From: CAWBLP01 sp963789495
GTDB lineage: Bacteria; Pseudomonadota; Alphaproteobacteria; Acetobacterales; Acetobacteraceae
DNA length: 64,000 bases
Direction of reading: 5' to 3'
NCBI GenBank assembly: GCA_963789495.1
Contig: CAWBLP010000008.1
Span: forward strand, 124,001 to 188,000
Part shown: positions 28,324 to 36,639 of the stretch, in pieces
How the letters are laid out: each line of letters starts with the position of its first letter
Numbering within the stretch: the first letter of the stretch is position 1
Made by a program: the position numbers and the translations under genes
The notes under the pieces: model-generated
Told to the model about the DNA's origin: nothing
Databases searched by the model: none
What the model saw: only the letters and a program-made list of their open reading frames with translations

Positions 28324-28340
28324 CTAGTTCCCGGAACTAG
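28324..28340. promoter_or_regulatory. Perfect 17-bp palindrome upstream of the injection-system operon
   Basis: CTAGTTCCCGGAACTAG, two 8-base arms around one base, lies 123 nt before the first operon start codon. Its symmetry and AT-containing arms, unusual in this GC-rich gap, suit a dimeric regulator's operator. No promoter hexamers are confident. Confidence 0.4.
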
Positions 28341-28462
28341 ATCCCGCGGTTCGGACAGGATCAGGGACCATCGATAGATCCTCGTGGCCGATTCCCCCGT
28401 TGCGCCAATAGGCGTGAAATCCGCCAAGCCCATGATGTGGTGGCGGTGGAGCGAATGCCGGA

Positions 28463-28831
28463 GTGTCAAGCACCCGTATTCTCCTGGTTGGCCTGTCCGC
28501 GATGCTGAGCGAGATCATTCGCACGGCGATCGCGGCCGAACCGCAACTGCGCCTCGTCGCCGGCGCGCCATCCAACGCGGAACTCGGCAACTATATTCGC
28601 CGCCGGCATATCGACGCGGTGATCTTCGCCTCCGGCAACCGGGACTTCGAGGACGGGGAGATCGCCGGGCTGCTGCGGGTAAATCCACGTCTCTGCCTGC
28701 TGGCCATTGACGGGCGGGAGAACCAGGCCGTCGTCCACTTCCTGGCTCCCTCCCACGAGGTGTTTCCGGGCCTTGAAGCCGCCACCCTGGCCGCTGCGAT
28801 CCGGGCCGGCACCCGGCTGAGGCTCGGATGA
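28463..28831 (+). CDS. Receiver-like protein without phospho-acceptor Asp, first gene of the operon
   Basis: 122 residues from GTG 28463. The fold pattern resembles a response-regulator receiver: strand 1 STRILLVGLSAMLSEIIRTA, then LRLVAGAPSN, HIDAVIFASGNRDFE, LCLLAID and a last helix. The position expected to hold the phosphorylated Asp reads FASGN, and the acidic pair after strand 1 is also absent, so it is a pseudo-receiver at best. It is 43 nt ahead of the DUF4255 gene on the same strand. A regulatory or assembly role is inferred from position only. Confidence 0.55.
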   Translation: MSSTRILLVGLSAMLSEIIRTAIAAEPQLRLVAGAPSNAELGNYIRRRHIDAVIFASGNRDFEDGEIAGLLRVNPRLCLLAIDGRENQAVVHFLAPSHEVFPGLEAATLAAAIRAGTRLRLG

Positions 28832-28874
28832 CCGGCACGGTCCGCGCACCCGACCGGTGGGCGAGGAGGCCGCG

Positions 28875-29444
28875 ATGCTGATCGCCGGCTGCGGCCAGAC
28901 CCTCGTCGATCTGCTGACCAACCGCCTGACCGAGGCGGGCCTGATAGGCGACTTCACCGTCGACCTGATGGCTCCACGCGACATCAAGAAGGACCTGCAG
29001 AACCAGATCGCGCTGATCCTGTACCGCATCGACGTCGATCCCACGCGCCGCCACGTGGCACTCACCCGTGCGACGCCGACCGCGCCCGCGCGGACCGCGC
29101 TGGGCCTCGACCTGCACTATCTCCTGGCGGTCTGGGGCAAAGGTTCGGCCGCCGGCGAGCAGGTGACCCTCGGCCACTGCATGGAGATCCTGGACCGCTA
29201 CGCGGTGATCTCCGGTCCGTTGCTGTCGTCGGCCTATACCTGGGATCCCTCGGACTCGCTGAAGGTCTGCTTCGACACGGTCTCGGTCGATGACATGTGG
29301 CGGCTGTGGGAGGGAATCGACGCCGCCTATCAGCTGTCGGTGCCCTACCTGGTACGCACCGCCCTGCTGACGCCGGTGGAGAGCGTGGATGCGGGCATCG
29401 CCGATACCCGCACCTTGGTGTTCGCCGGAGGCGTGCCGGCATGA
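28875..29444 (+). CDS. DUF4255 protein, Pvc16-like sheath terminator/cap of the eCIS
   Basis: 189 residues from ATG 28875, chosen because GAGGAGG precedes it by 5 nt. MLIAGCGQTLVDLLTNRLTE, DLMAPRDIKKDLQNQIALIL, LGLDLHYLLAVWGK, LGHCMEILDRYAVISG and YQLSVPYLVRTALL follow the DUF4255 family order. In Photorhabdus PVC and related particles this protein caps the distal end of tube and sheath. Its stop overlaps the next start (ATGA). Confidence 0.85.
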   Translation: MLIAGCGQTLVDLLTNRLTEAGLIGDFTVDLMAPRDIKKDLQNQIALILYRIDVDPTRRHVALTRATPTAPARTALGLDLHYLLAVWGKGSAAGEQVTLGHCMEILDRYAVISGPLLSSAYTWDPSDSLKVCFDTVSVDDMWRLWEGIDAAYQLSVPYLVRTALLTPVESVDAGIADTRTLVFAGGVPA

Positions 29445-30283
29445 ACGCACTCGCCACCGAACGGCCGCTGGATTGGGCGGCGACCTACAGCCCGGACCGC
29501 ATCACCATCGCCGCGGTGCTGGGGCTGCGGGCGCTGCGCTATACCGGTGAGGGCCGCCCCCTCGCCGGGCCGCCAATCGAACGCCTGAGTGTCACTGCGA
29601 TCGGCAGCCCGGAGCGGCCAAGCTACCACGAGTCCACCGGGCTGTACGGCTTCCTCAAGCTGCCGGCGGGTGCGCGGCGCATCGAGATCGTCGACCCGGC
29701 GCGGCGGATGATGCCTTGCGCGATCACCGCCAATGTGCCGGACCGCTCGACCATCCGCGCCGCGCTGCAGGCGGGCGTCACCCCACCCTCGTCGCCGCCG
29801 CCGCTGTTGCTGGATGTCGCGATGCGCCCCGCGCCCGGTGCTCCCCTGGCGCCCGGACTGACCGCCATCTGGGGCATTGTGCGTGACTCCGGCAGCGGCG
29901 CGCCGGTGCCGCTGGCACGCATCGCCTGCGCCACCGTAGGCGGCAGCGTCGTCAGCTACGCGCAACGCGACGGCGGCTTCGTCATCGTGCTGCCGCTGGA
30001 AAAACCGGCCTCCCTCGCCCACCCGCCCGTGTTCGATTTCCCGCGGGCGCTGACCCTGCACGCACCGAAGCCGCCGCTCGCCGCGGCCCTGGGCGGGACG
30101 AATTTCGTCGGCGCGCTGCCCGCCGATCTCGACTTGCTGGATCCGAACGCCGCCGCCAGCCCCTTCGCCGCGCGCCAGTACCAACTGCGCAAAGGCGACG
30201 GCACGCTGCTCGCCGGCCCGAACCCCGACCTTCCCGTCCGCGCGGCACAGCAGAGCCGCTGGGACATCGAGCTCCTGCCCTGA
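29441..30283 (+). CDS. eCIS-associated protein with carboxypeptidase-regulatory-like beta-sandwich
   Basis: 280 residues. The segment AIWGIVRDSGSGAPVPLARI, then VVSYAQRDGGFVIVLPL, has the repeating pattern of carboxypeptidase-regulatory-like beta sandwiches. The first part (LGLRALRYTGEGRPLAG, GLYGFLKLPAGARRIEIVDP) resembles proteins that sit next to DUF4255 in other injection clusters. It probably belongs to the particle cap or surface; function not known. Coupled to the upstream gene by ATGA and 13 nt ahead of sheath 1. Confidence 0.55.
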   Translation: MNALATERPLDWAATYSPDRITIAAVLGLRALRYTGEGRPLAGPPIERLSVTAIGSPERPSYHESTGLYGFLKLPAGARRIEIVDPARRMMPCAITANVPDRSTIRAALQAGVTPPSSPPPLLLDVAMRPAPGAPLAPGLTAIWGIVRDSGSGAPVPLARIACATVGGSVVSYAQRDGGFVIVLPLEKPASLAHPPVFDFPRALTLHAPKPPLAAALGGTNFVGALPADLDLLDPNAAASPFAARQYQLRKGDGTLLAGPNPDLPVRAAQQSRWDIELLP

Positions 30284-30296
30284 GGAGAGCGCGCGT

Positions 30297-32166
30297 ATGG
30301 CCGAATATTTGTCGCCGGGCGTCTATGTGGAAGAAACCAGCTTCCGCGCGAAATCGATCGAGGGGGTGGCGACCTCGACAGCCGGCTTCGTCGGGCAGAC
30401 GCGCTTCGGCCCGACGTCCGACACGCCGACGCTGGTCACCGGCTACGAGGACTACCAGCGCAGCTTCGGCGACGATGCCGATCTGCTGCTCGGCGGCGTG
30501 CCGACGCTCAATCACATGGCGCAGGCGGTGCGGCTGTTCTTCCTGAACGGCGGTGCACGCGTTTACATCAGCCGCGTCGTTCTGCCACCGGGGGGACAGA
30601 CGCTGGCCGACATCACGGCCGCCTCCACCGCGCTGACCACATCGGCCGGCAACACCTTCATCCGCGCGCGCTATCCAGGCCTCGCCGGCAATCTGCGCGT
30701 GAGGACCCAGGCACTGCGCAGCGGCAACCTGCGCACCGGCACCGGCGCCGCGTCCACCGTGACGGGGGTACGGCTGGGCGACGTGGTGGAACTGTCCAAC
30801 GGCGGGGCGGCCAAGAACCGCATGGTCAAGCCGGTCGGCGCACCGGCCGGCGATCCCGGCGATCCGCTGACCACCGATCCGGGGCAACTCGGCGCGGTTT
30901 CGTTCGACAACACCGGCAGGCCGGTGGTGACCGCACAGACCGGCGTGGTCGATCTGTCCACCTTCGCCTTCGCGCAAAAGATCAGCCTGGCGGTGTTCGT
31001 GGAACCGAACGGCGACGGCACCACGGGCTCGCGGTCCGACCAGGTGCAAGGCCTGTCCACGCATCCCGACAGCGGCCAGTTCATCGGCAGCGTGCTGCGC
31101 ACCCAGGATTGGCCCAACAATGTCGAGCCGCCGACCGATCGCACCAACCGCATCTGGCTGAGCCTGCCCCTGTTGCCGGCGTCGGCGACGGACCGCATGG
31201 CGGTGGCGGGATCATTGCTTGCCTCGCTGGTGAATGGCTCGCCATTCGCGCTGTCCGGCGGCGCCGACGGCAGCGTCGCGCTCTCCGCCGACTATGCCGG
31301 TGGCGGTTCGGCACATGACGCAACCGGCCTCGCCGCACTTGCCGACGTGCCCGACATCGCGATCATCGCGGCCCCAGGCTCCGCCGCGATCGATGATGCC
31401 GACGAGCGGCAGGCAGTGCGCGACACGCTGATCGCGCATTGCGAGACGCTGAAATACCGTTTCGCGGTCATGGCCGGGGAACAGAGCGCCGACACCACCG
31501 CCATCCGCGAAGTGCGCGGCATGCACGATACCAGTTACGGCGCGCTGTACTATCCGTGGCTGGTGATCCCCGCCACCACCGGCACGCGCGACACGATCCA
31601 GGTCTCACCTGAAGGCGCGGTGATCGGTGTGTATGCGCGCACGGACATCGAGCGCGGCGTGTTCAAGGCGCCGGCCAACGAGACGGTGTTCGGCGCGCTG
31701 CGCTTCAGTCGGAACGTCAACAAGGGTGAGCAGGACGTGTTGAACCCCGAGGGGATCAACTGCCTGCGCACATTCGAGGGGCGCGGCAACCTGGTCTGGG
31801 GTGCGCGCACGATGAGCAGCGACCTCGAATGGATCTACGTGAATGTGCGCCGGCTGTTCATCTACCTGGAACACTCCATCGACAACGGCACGCAATGGGC
31901 GGTGTTCGAGCCGAACAACGAGCAGCTCTGGCTGAAGATCCGGCTGACCATTGAGAGTTTCCTCTACGAGACCTGGCGCAGCGGCGCATTGATGGGATCG
32001 AAGCCGGAGGAAGCCTATCTTCGTCCGCTGCGACCGCACGACGATGAGCCAGAGCGACCTCGATAACGGCCGCCTGATCTGCCTGATCGGCGTCGCACCC
32101 ACCAAGCCCGCAGAGTTCGTCATCTTCCGCATCGGCCAGTGGACGGCCGACGCTTCGATCGTCTGA
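30297..32166 (+). CDS. Contractile tail sheath protein 1, frameshift near the C-terminus
   Basis: MAEYLSPGVYVEETSFRAKS is the diagnostic sheath N-terminus (YxSPGVYVEE), which links neighbouring subunits. The core domain includes TAGFVGQTRFGP, AVRLFFLNGGARVYISRV, YYPWLVIPATTG and INCLRTFEGRGNLVWGARTM, and ends VNVRRLFIYLEHSIDNGTQW. One extra base at about 32019 ends the frame early at 32066; the other frame continues FVRCDRTTMSQSDLDNGRLI to FRIGQWTADASIV at 32166. That tail is the strand-exchange arm needed for contraction, and it closely matches sheath 2, so an intact protein of about 622 residues is expected. Confidence 0.9.
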
Positions 32167-32185
32167 TTCGAGAGGGAGTCGCGCG

Positions 32186-32641
32186 ATGGCCGTGTCCCGG
32201 CAGGACCCGTACGGTCCGTTCAACTTCCGCGTCACGATCACGCCCGGCACGGGCGATGCGATCCCCGCGGCATTCTCCGACGTCTCCGGTATGAACGCCG
32301 AGGTGACGCATGCGGATTACCGCGTCGGCAACGATCCGGTGAATCACGTGCGCAAGATCCCACTGATGAACAAGTCGGGCGACGTGACGTTCAAGCGCGG
32401 GCTCATCGGCGGCACCGACCTGTATGAATGGATCAACAAGGCCAAGACCGGCAACCTGGCCGCCAAGGCGACCATCGTCATCGAATTGATGAGCGAGGAC
32501 CGCACCGCCACGGTCGCGACCTGGAAGCTTACCAACGCCCGCCCGCAGAAGTGGACCGGCCCGACCTTGGCCGCGAAGGGCTCGACCGACGTGGCGATGG
32601 AAGAGCTTGTCGTGGTCTGCGAGGACATTTCGTACACTTGA
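32186..32641 (+). CDS. Inner tube protein 1 (gp19/Hcp-like, Pvc1/Pvc5 type)
   Basis: 151 residues, typical for T4 gp19-like tube subunits. FNFRVTITPGTG, AAFSDVSGMNAEVTHADYR, KIPLMNKSGDVTFKRGLIGG, LYEWINKAKTG, TWKLTNARPQKWTGPTLAAK and MEELVVVCEDISY follow the family from end to end. Hexameric rings of this protein form the channel within the sheath. It lies 19 nt after sheath 1 and 4 nt before sheath 2. Confidence 0.92.
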   Translation: MAVSRQDPYGPFNFRVTITPGTGDAIPAAFSDVSGMNAEVTHADYRVGNDPVNHVRKIPLMNKSGDVTFKRGLIGGTDLYEWINKAKTGNLAAKATIVIELMSEDRTATVATWKLTNARPQKWTGPTLAAKGSTDVAMEELVVVCEDISYT

Positions 32642-32645
32642 TCCG

Positions 32646-34727
32646 ATGAGCGCCACCCTGAAATCTCGGGAAGGGTTCTTTACCGGTTCACTCTACCGGC
32701 CCGGTGTGCCGCCCGGGCTGTACGAGGAGAAGGCACCGCAGGCACGCCCGCGCCTGGTGCGGTTGAATACCGCCGCCTTCATCGGGCTTGCCGAACGTGG
32801 ACCGATCAACACGCCGGTGGCGGTGGATTCGATGCCGGCATTCCGCGCGGCGTTCGGCAACGCGGTCGGCGGCATGTTGTTGCCGCAAGCGGTGGCGGCC
32901 TTCTTCAACAATGGCGGCCAACGCTGCATCGCCGTGCGCGCGCTCAACTTCGCCGATGCGTCGACCGCTCGCATGATGCTGCCGGGCCTGTCTCCGGCTG
33001 CGTCGGTCGCGGCGCGCAATCCCGGCGGCTGGGCCAACCGGTTGAAGTTGCAGATGCAACTAAGGCAGCGCAGCCTGCCGCTGCGCATGGCAGCACCTGG
33101 TGATCCAACCTGGCCCGAGGGCGGGCTGCTGGCACCGGCGCATCGCGCACAGCCGGGGGTGACGCTGCTGCTGTTCGGCACGCCGGCACCGGCCACCATG
33201 ACCGTGCGGATTGCCGCCGTCGCCTCGCCGCGGCGTGGCGTGACGGCGGTGACGCTTGATGCGCCGCTTCCCGCGGGCTTCGTGGACAACGCGCTGTTGG
33301 GCGGCGCACAGGAACTTCTGCTGCGGTTCGGCGTCATGCTGGACGGCACCGAAGTCGAGGCATGGGATGAAGCTGCGCTCGATCCGGCGCATCCGGATTT
33401 CCTGCCGCGCCTGCTGGGCCGCCGCGCGGCAAGCGAATTTCTGTTGGCCCCGCGCCTGTCGGGCGGCGACGAGCCGGATCGCGCCTGGGGCACTGAAGAT
33501 GATCCGCCGGGGTCGGAGTTCCTGCGGCCGAATCTCGCACTGCTGACCACGACCTTGACTCCGACGGCGGAACTGCTGGCCGCACCGCAAGGGCTGCAGT
33601 TCGACGCCGCAACGCTGATGCCGCCGGACACCGGTCGTGACGCCAACCTGACCACCGGCCGCTCAAATTTCTTTCAGGCGACCCCGGGTGATCCGGTGGA
33701 TGCCGGGATCGGATTGAATCCCTTCGCCGATCGTCCCGCTCCGCTGGACGCGCTGGCAGCCTGGGACGATGCCAATGTGACCAGCCCGGTCGCGCTGGTC
33801 TGCATGCCGGATTTGCTGCAGCCGGATTCGCCGACCGCCGCGCCCGACGCGGCAATTGTCGACGACAGCGTCTGCTTCGGGCCATGCCAACAGGCTGCAT
33901 CGACCTCGGCCCCGGCGGCGCTGCCCTATCCATTGCTGGGATACGACCGCGACGACTTCCAGGCGGCGCAGCTCAGCCTGGTGCAGTCGTGTGAAATCAT
34001 CGGCGGACGGATCGCGCTGCTCGACCTCCCGCCCGGCCTCGCGGCGGGTGACATCATCGGCTGGCGCCGCGCACTGGCATCCGACCGTGCCGCCTTGTTC
34101 GCCCCCTGGCTGCGTGCCGCTTCCGTCGACGATCCGCTCGGCCCCGCCATCACGCTGCCCCCGTCCGCCGCCGTTACCGGCCTGGTGGCGCGCGCGGAAC
34201 GCCAGGTGGGCGTGCATGCCTCGCCGGCGAACCAGGTGATCAACGGCGTGTTCGCATTGGCTGTCGATCCGGGCCTGCCCGATCCCGGCTTCCTGCACAC
34301 CGAGCGCATCGACGCGATCCGGCTGACCGAGAAGGGCATCCAACTGATGGGATCGCGCACCACGTCGCTCGATCCCGACTGGACGCATCTGAACGTGCGC
34401 CGCATTGTCGATTGGCTGATGGCGCAGCTGGCGCTCGATCTGTTGTGGGCGCCGTTCGAACCAAACAACGCGCGGCTATGGTCGTCGATGACGCGCACCG
34501 CGCAGCGCCGCCTGAACGGCCTGTTCAATGCCGGCGGGCTGGCCGGAGCGACCGCCGCGCAATCGTATTTCGTCCGCTGCGACCGCAGCACGATGTCGCA
34601 ATCCGATCTCGATAACGGCCGCGCCATCATGCTGGTTGGCGTCGCGCCCGCGGTGCCGGCGGAGTTCCTGGTGTTCCGCCTGGTGCGTCAGGGCGGCGAC
34701 AATGCCAGCGTGGAGGCGATGCCATGA
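32646..34727 (+). CDS. Contractile tail sheath protein 2 (long form)
   Basis: 693 residues from ATG 32646. RPGVPPGLYEEKAPQARPRL is a diverged form of the SPGVYxEE start. NTAAFIGLAERGPINTPV, VAAFFNNGGQRCIAVRALN, CEIIGGRIALLDLPPG, LNVRRIVDWLMAQLALDLLW with APFEPNN, and AAQSYFVRCDRSTMSQSDLD with LVGVAPAVPAEFLVFRLV are sheath features. The middle carries a large extra region, probably surface exposed. In PVC-type particles such second sheath genes form the baseplate-proximal ring. Stop overlaps the tube 2 start (ATGA). Confidence 0.88.
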   Translation: MSATLKSREGFFTGSLYRPGVPPGLYEEKAPQARPRLVRLNTAAFIGLAERGPINTPVAVDSMPAFRAAFGNAVGGMLLPQAVAAFFNNGGQRCIAVRALNFADASTARMMLPGLSPAASVAARNPGGWANRLKLQMQLRQRSLPLRMAAPGDPTWPEGGLLAPAHRAQPGVTLLLFGTPAPATMTVRIAAVASPRRGVTAVTLDAPLPAGFVDNALLGGAQELLLRFGVMLDGTEVEAWDEAALDPAHPDFLPRLLGRRAASEFLLAPRLSGGDEPDRAWGTEDDPPGSEFLRPNLALLTTTLTPTAELLAAPQGLQFDAATLMPPDTGRDANLTTGRSNFFQATPGDPVDAGIGLNPFADRPAPLDALAAWDDANVTSPVALVCMPDLLQPDSPTAAPDAAIVDDSVCFGPCQQAASTSAPAALPYPLLGYDRDDFQAAQLSLVQSCEIIGGRIALLDLPPGLAAGDIIGWRRALASDRAALFAPWLRAASVDDPLGPAITLPPSAAVTGLVARAERQVGVHASPANQVINGVFALAVDPGLPDPGFLHTERIDAIRLTEKGIQLMGSRTTSLDPDWTHLNVRRIVDWLMAQLALDLLWAPFEPNNARLWSSMTRTAQRRLNGLFNAGGLAGATAAQSYFVRCDRSTMSQSDLDNGRAIMLVGVAPAVPAEFLVFRLVRQGGDNASVEAMP

Positions 34728-35200
34728 GCGACACGCTGCTCTCCCGCTTCCGCTTCCTCGTGGAAATCGATCCGTCCGGCCAGAATGGCGACGAAGGCCT
34801 GGCACAGGGCGACGGCGCGTTCAGCGAAGTGACGGGCCTCGAACTGACGATCGAGTCAACGACATTCCGCGAAGGCGGTTACCACCTCGGCCCGCGCCAA
34901 CTGATCGGCAAGACCACGACAACGCCGCTGGTGCTGAAGCGCGGCGTGTCGCTAAGCAAGGCCTTCTGGACCTGGATCCAGCGCTGCACCGACGGCACCT
35001 ATCCGCTGCCCTACATCTCCGGCGCGATCCATGTGCAGCCGCCGGATGGCGACGCATCGGGCGACGAGGCGGTGTGGATTTTCGTCAACGGCATCGTCAC
35101 CAAGGTGAAGTCCGCCGACCTGAATGCCACCAGCGCACAGGATATACCGATCGAGGAACTGCACATCGTGCACGAAGGCCTGTCGCGAGGTGCGTCATGA
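34724..35200 (+). CDS. Inner tube protein 2 (gp19-like, baseplate-proximal type)
   Basis: 158 residues. RFRFLVEIDPSGQNGDEGLA, FSEVTGLELTIESTTFREGG, TTPLVLKRGVSLSKAFWTWI and IPIEELHIVHEGLS match the tube fold, but the sequence is well diverged from tube 1. By analogy with PVC, where Pvc5 initiates the tube on the hub, this copy may form the first ring or rings next to the Pvc7-like adaptor encoded immediately downstream. ATGA overlaps at both ends. Confidence 0.87.
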   Translation: MSDTLLSRFRFLVEIDPSGQNGDEGLAQGDGAFSEVTGLELTIESTTFREGGYHLGPRQLIGKTTTTPLVLKRGVSLSKAFWTWIQRCTDGTYPLPYISGAIHVQPPDGDASGDEAVWIFVNGIVTKVKSADLNATSAQDIPIEELHIVHEGLSRGAS

Positions 35201-36453
35201 GCGTCAGCCTGAAGCGCGCAAAGCTGGTGCCTTACGATTCCGGCGGCAAGACGCTGCAGGACGACAAGGTGATCAAGTTCGACTTCAATCCCGAGACGCT
35301 GACGCTGAAGGTCAGCACCGGGCAGCAGCAGGACAAGAGTCGCCGCGGTCGCCAACAGGTGCAGTCGGTCGGCGCCTCCTCAGCGACGCTCAGCTTCGAC
35401 GCGATCTTCGATACCACCCGCCCCAAGGACCACGACAACCTGGCCGATAGCAGCGATCTGAACGATGACAGCGCGTTGGATGTGCGCCAGCGCACCAAGC
35501 CGATCGCGGATCTGCTGGCGGCGCTGCCGACATCAGGCGGCGGTGGGGGTGGAAGCACGACGGAAAAGGCGCCGTCACGCGTGCAGTTCCAGTGGGGCAA
35601 CATCCTGTTCGACGGCGTGATCACGTCGCACCAGGAGGTGTTCGACTTCTTCTCGCCCTCCGGCGTGCCGCTGCGCAGCAAGGTCTCGCTCACGCTATCC
35701 GAGCAGAACTTCGTCTATGCGGTGAACGCCGACGACGTCGCCCGTGCAACCGCGGCGCCTTCACCCAGCACGGCGCGCGGTCTTGCCTCGGCCAACGGCA
35801 ACGACAGCCTGTTCGACCTCGGCTCGGGCGGCTTGTCGTTGGGCTTTTCGGCCAATCTGAGCCTGGGCATCTCGCTTGACGCCAGCGCGTCGTTTTCGGC
35901 ACAGCTCGGCCTCTCCGCCGATTTTGGCGTGTCGCTGGATGCCGGCATCAGCCTGGGTGCATCGGCCGCGATCGATGTGTTTGGCAGCTCCGCCCTGAGC
36001 ATCGGCGGCGGTGGCGGTGGCGGCGATGTCGGGCAGGCGGGGCTCGCGTCCTTCGCGCCGACACCGAAGTCCCCAGCCGGCGTGACACCGCCCGCCTCAC
36101 CCTGGGCGCCGGACGGACCCAAGCCCGGATCGAGCGCTGCGCAGCTCGCCTCCGCGGTGAATGCAATGCGCGCCAGCGGGACGGCCGTTGCACCGGCTGG
36201 CGGACCGGGCGCGCCCGCCAGCACCACGCCCGCGCCGGTGCGCGGTTCGCCGCCGCCCGCGTTGCCCCGCGCGCCGATCACCAGCAGCACGGTCTACGCC
36301 GCAAGCCGCCTGATGCCGCAGGACATGATCGGCGGCTTCAATCTGCCAAGCTGGCAGACGCTGCCCGGCGACACGATGGCGGGGACGGTGCCGGCCGCGT
36401 TGACCACAACACATCGCGGCGGCTGCGGCTGCCGCACGTGCCGGGGGCATTGA
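35197..36453 (+). CDS. CIS_tube/Pvc7-like adaptor with long Gly/Ala/Pro-rich tail ending in a Cys motif
   Basis: 418 residues from ATG 35197 (ATGA overlap). The first 175 residues match the contractile-injection tube adaptor domain: SLKRAKLVPYDSG, IKFDFNPETLTLKVSTGQQ, ATLSFDAIFDTTRP, VQFQWGNILFDGVITSHQEV and SLTLSEQNF. The usual LysM segment is not seen. Instead there are about 100 residues rich in Gly, Ser, Ala and Leu (LGISLDASASFSAQLGLSAD), a Pro-rich stretch, LMPQDMIGGFNLPSWQTLPG, and the end TTTHRGGCGCRTCRGH. Role: connecting tube and spike hub. The Cys cluster could bind metal or form disulfides; this is inference. Confidence 0.75.
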   Translation: MSVSLKRAKLVPYDSGGKTLQDDKVIKFDFNPETLTLKVSTGQQQDKSRRGRQQVQSVGASSATLSFDAIFDTTRPKDHDNLADSSDLNDDSALDVRQRTKPIADLLAALPTSGGGGGGSTTEKAPSRVQFQWGNILFDGVITSHQEVFDFFSPSGVPLRSKVSLTLSEQNFVYAVNADDVARATAAPSPSTARGLASANGNDSLFDLGSGGLSLGFSANLSLGISLDASASFSAQLGLSADFGVSLDAGISLGASAAIDVFGSSALSIGGGGGGGDVGQAGLASFAPTPKSPAGVTPPASPWAPDGPKPGSSAAQLASAVNAMRASGTAVAPAGGPGAPASTTPAPVRGSPPPALPRAPITSSTVYAASRLMPQDMIGGFNLPSWQTLPGDTMAGTVPAALTTTHRGGCGCRTCRGH

Positions 36454-36456
36454 GCC

Positions 36457-36639
36457 ATGCCCGTGACCATTGGCGAGATCTCCAGCGAATTCACCACCGG
36501 CGACACCTCACGCGGCCAGGCCGGAAGCAGCACCCAAGCGCCGGCGCAGGAAGTGCAGGTTGAAGAGCTGCGGGCCATCGTGCGCGAACTGTTGGTCGAG
36601 GAACTCGAGCGCTATCTGCGCCTGGCGGTGGACCGATGA
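36457..36639 (+). CDS. DUF5908-like small eCIS protein
   Basis: 60 residues: MPVTIGEISSEFTTGDTSRG, a spacer, then a charged helix VEELRAIVRELLVEELERYL. Short proteins beginning MPxxIxEI with a C-terminal Glu/Arg helix and placed just before the spike hub are typical of DUF5908 in eCIS clusters; the function is unknown. Three nt after the adaptor stop, and ATGA overlap with the hub gene. Confidence 0.65.
   Translation: MPVTIGEISSEFTTGDTSRGQAGSSTQAPAQEVQVEELRAIVRELLVEELERYLRLAVDR

Noticed and set aside
26682..28460. Integration of the eCIS locus at tRNA-Arg
   Set aside because: No integrase, no direct repeat of the tRNA 3' end seen, and the regulator and repeats lie between; insertion at the tRNA cannot be supported.
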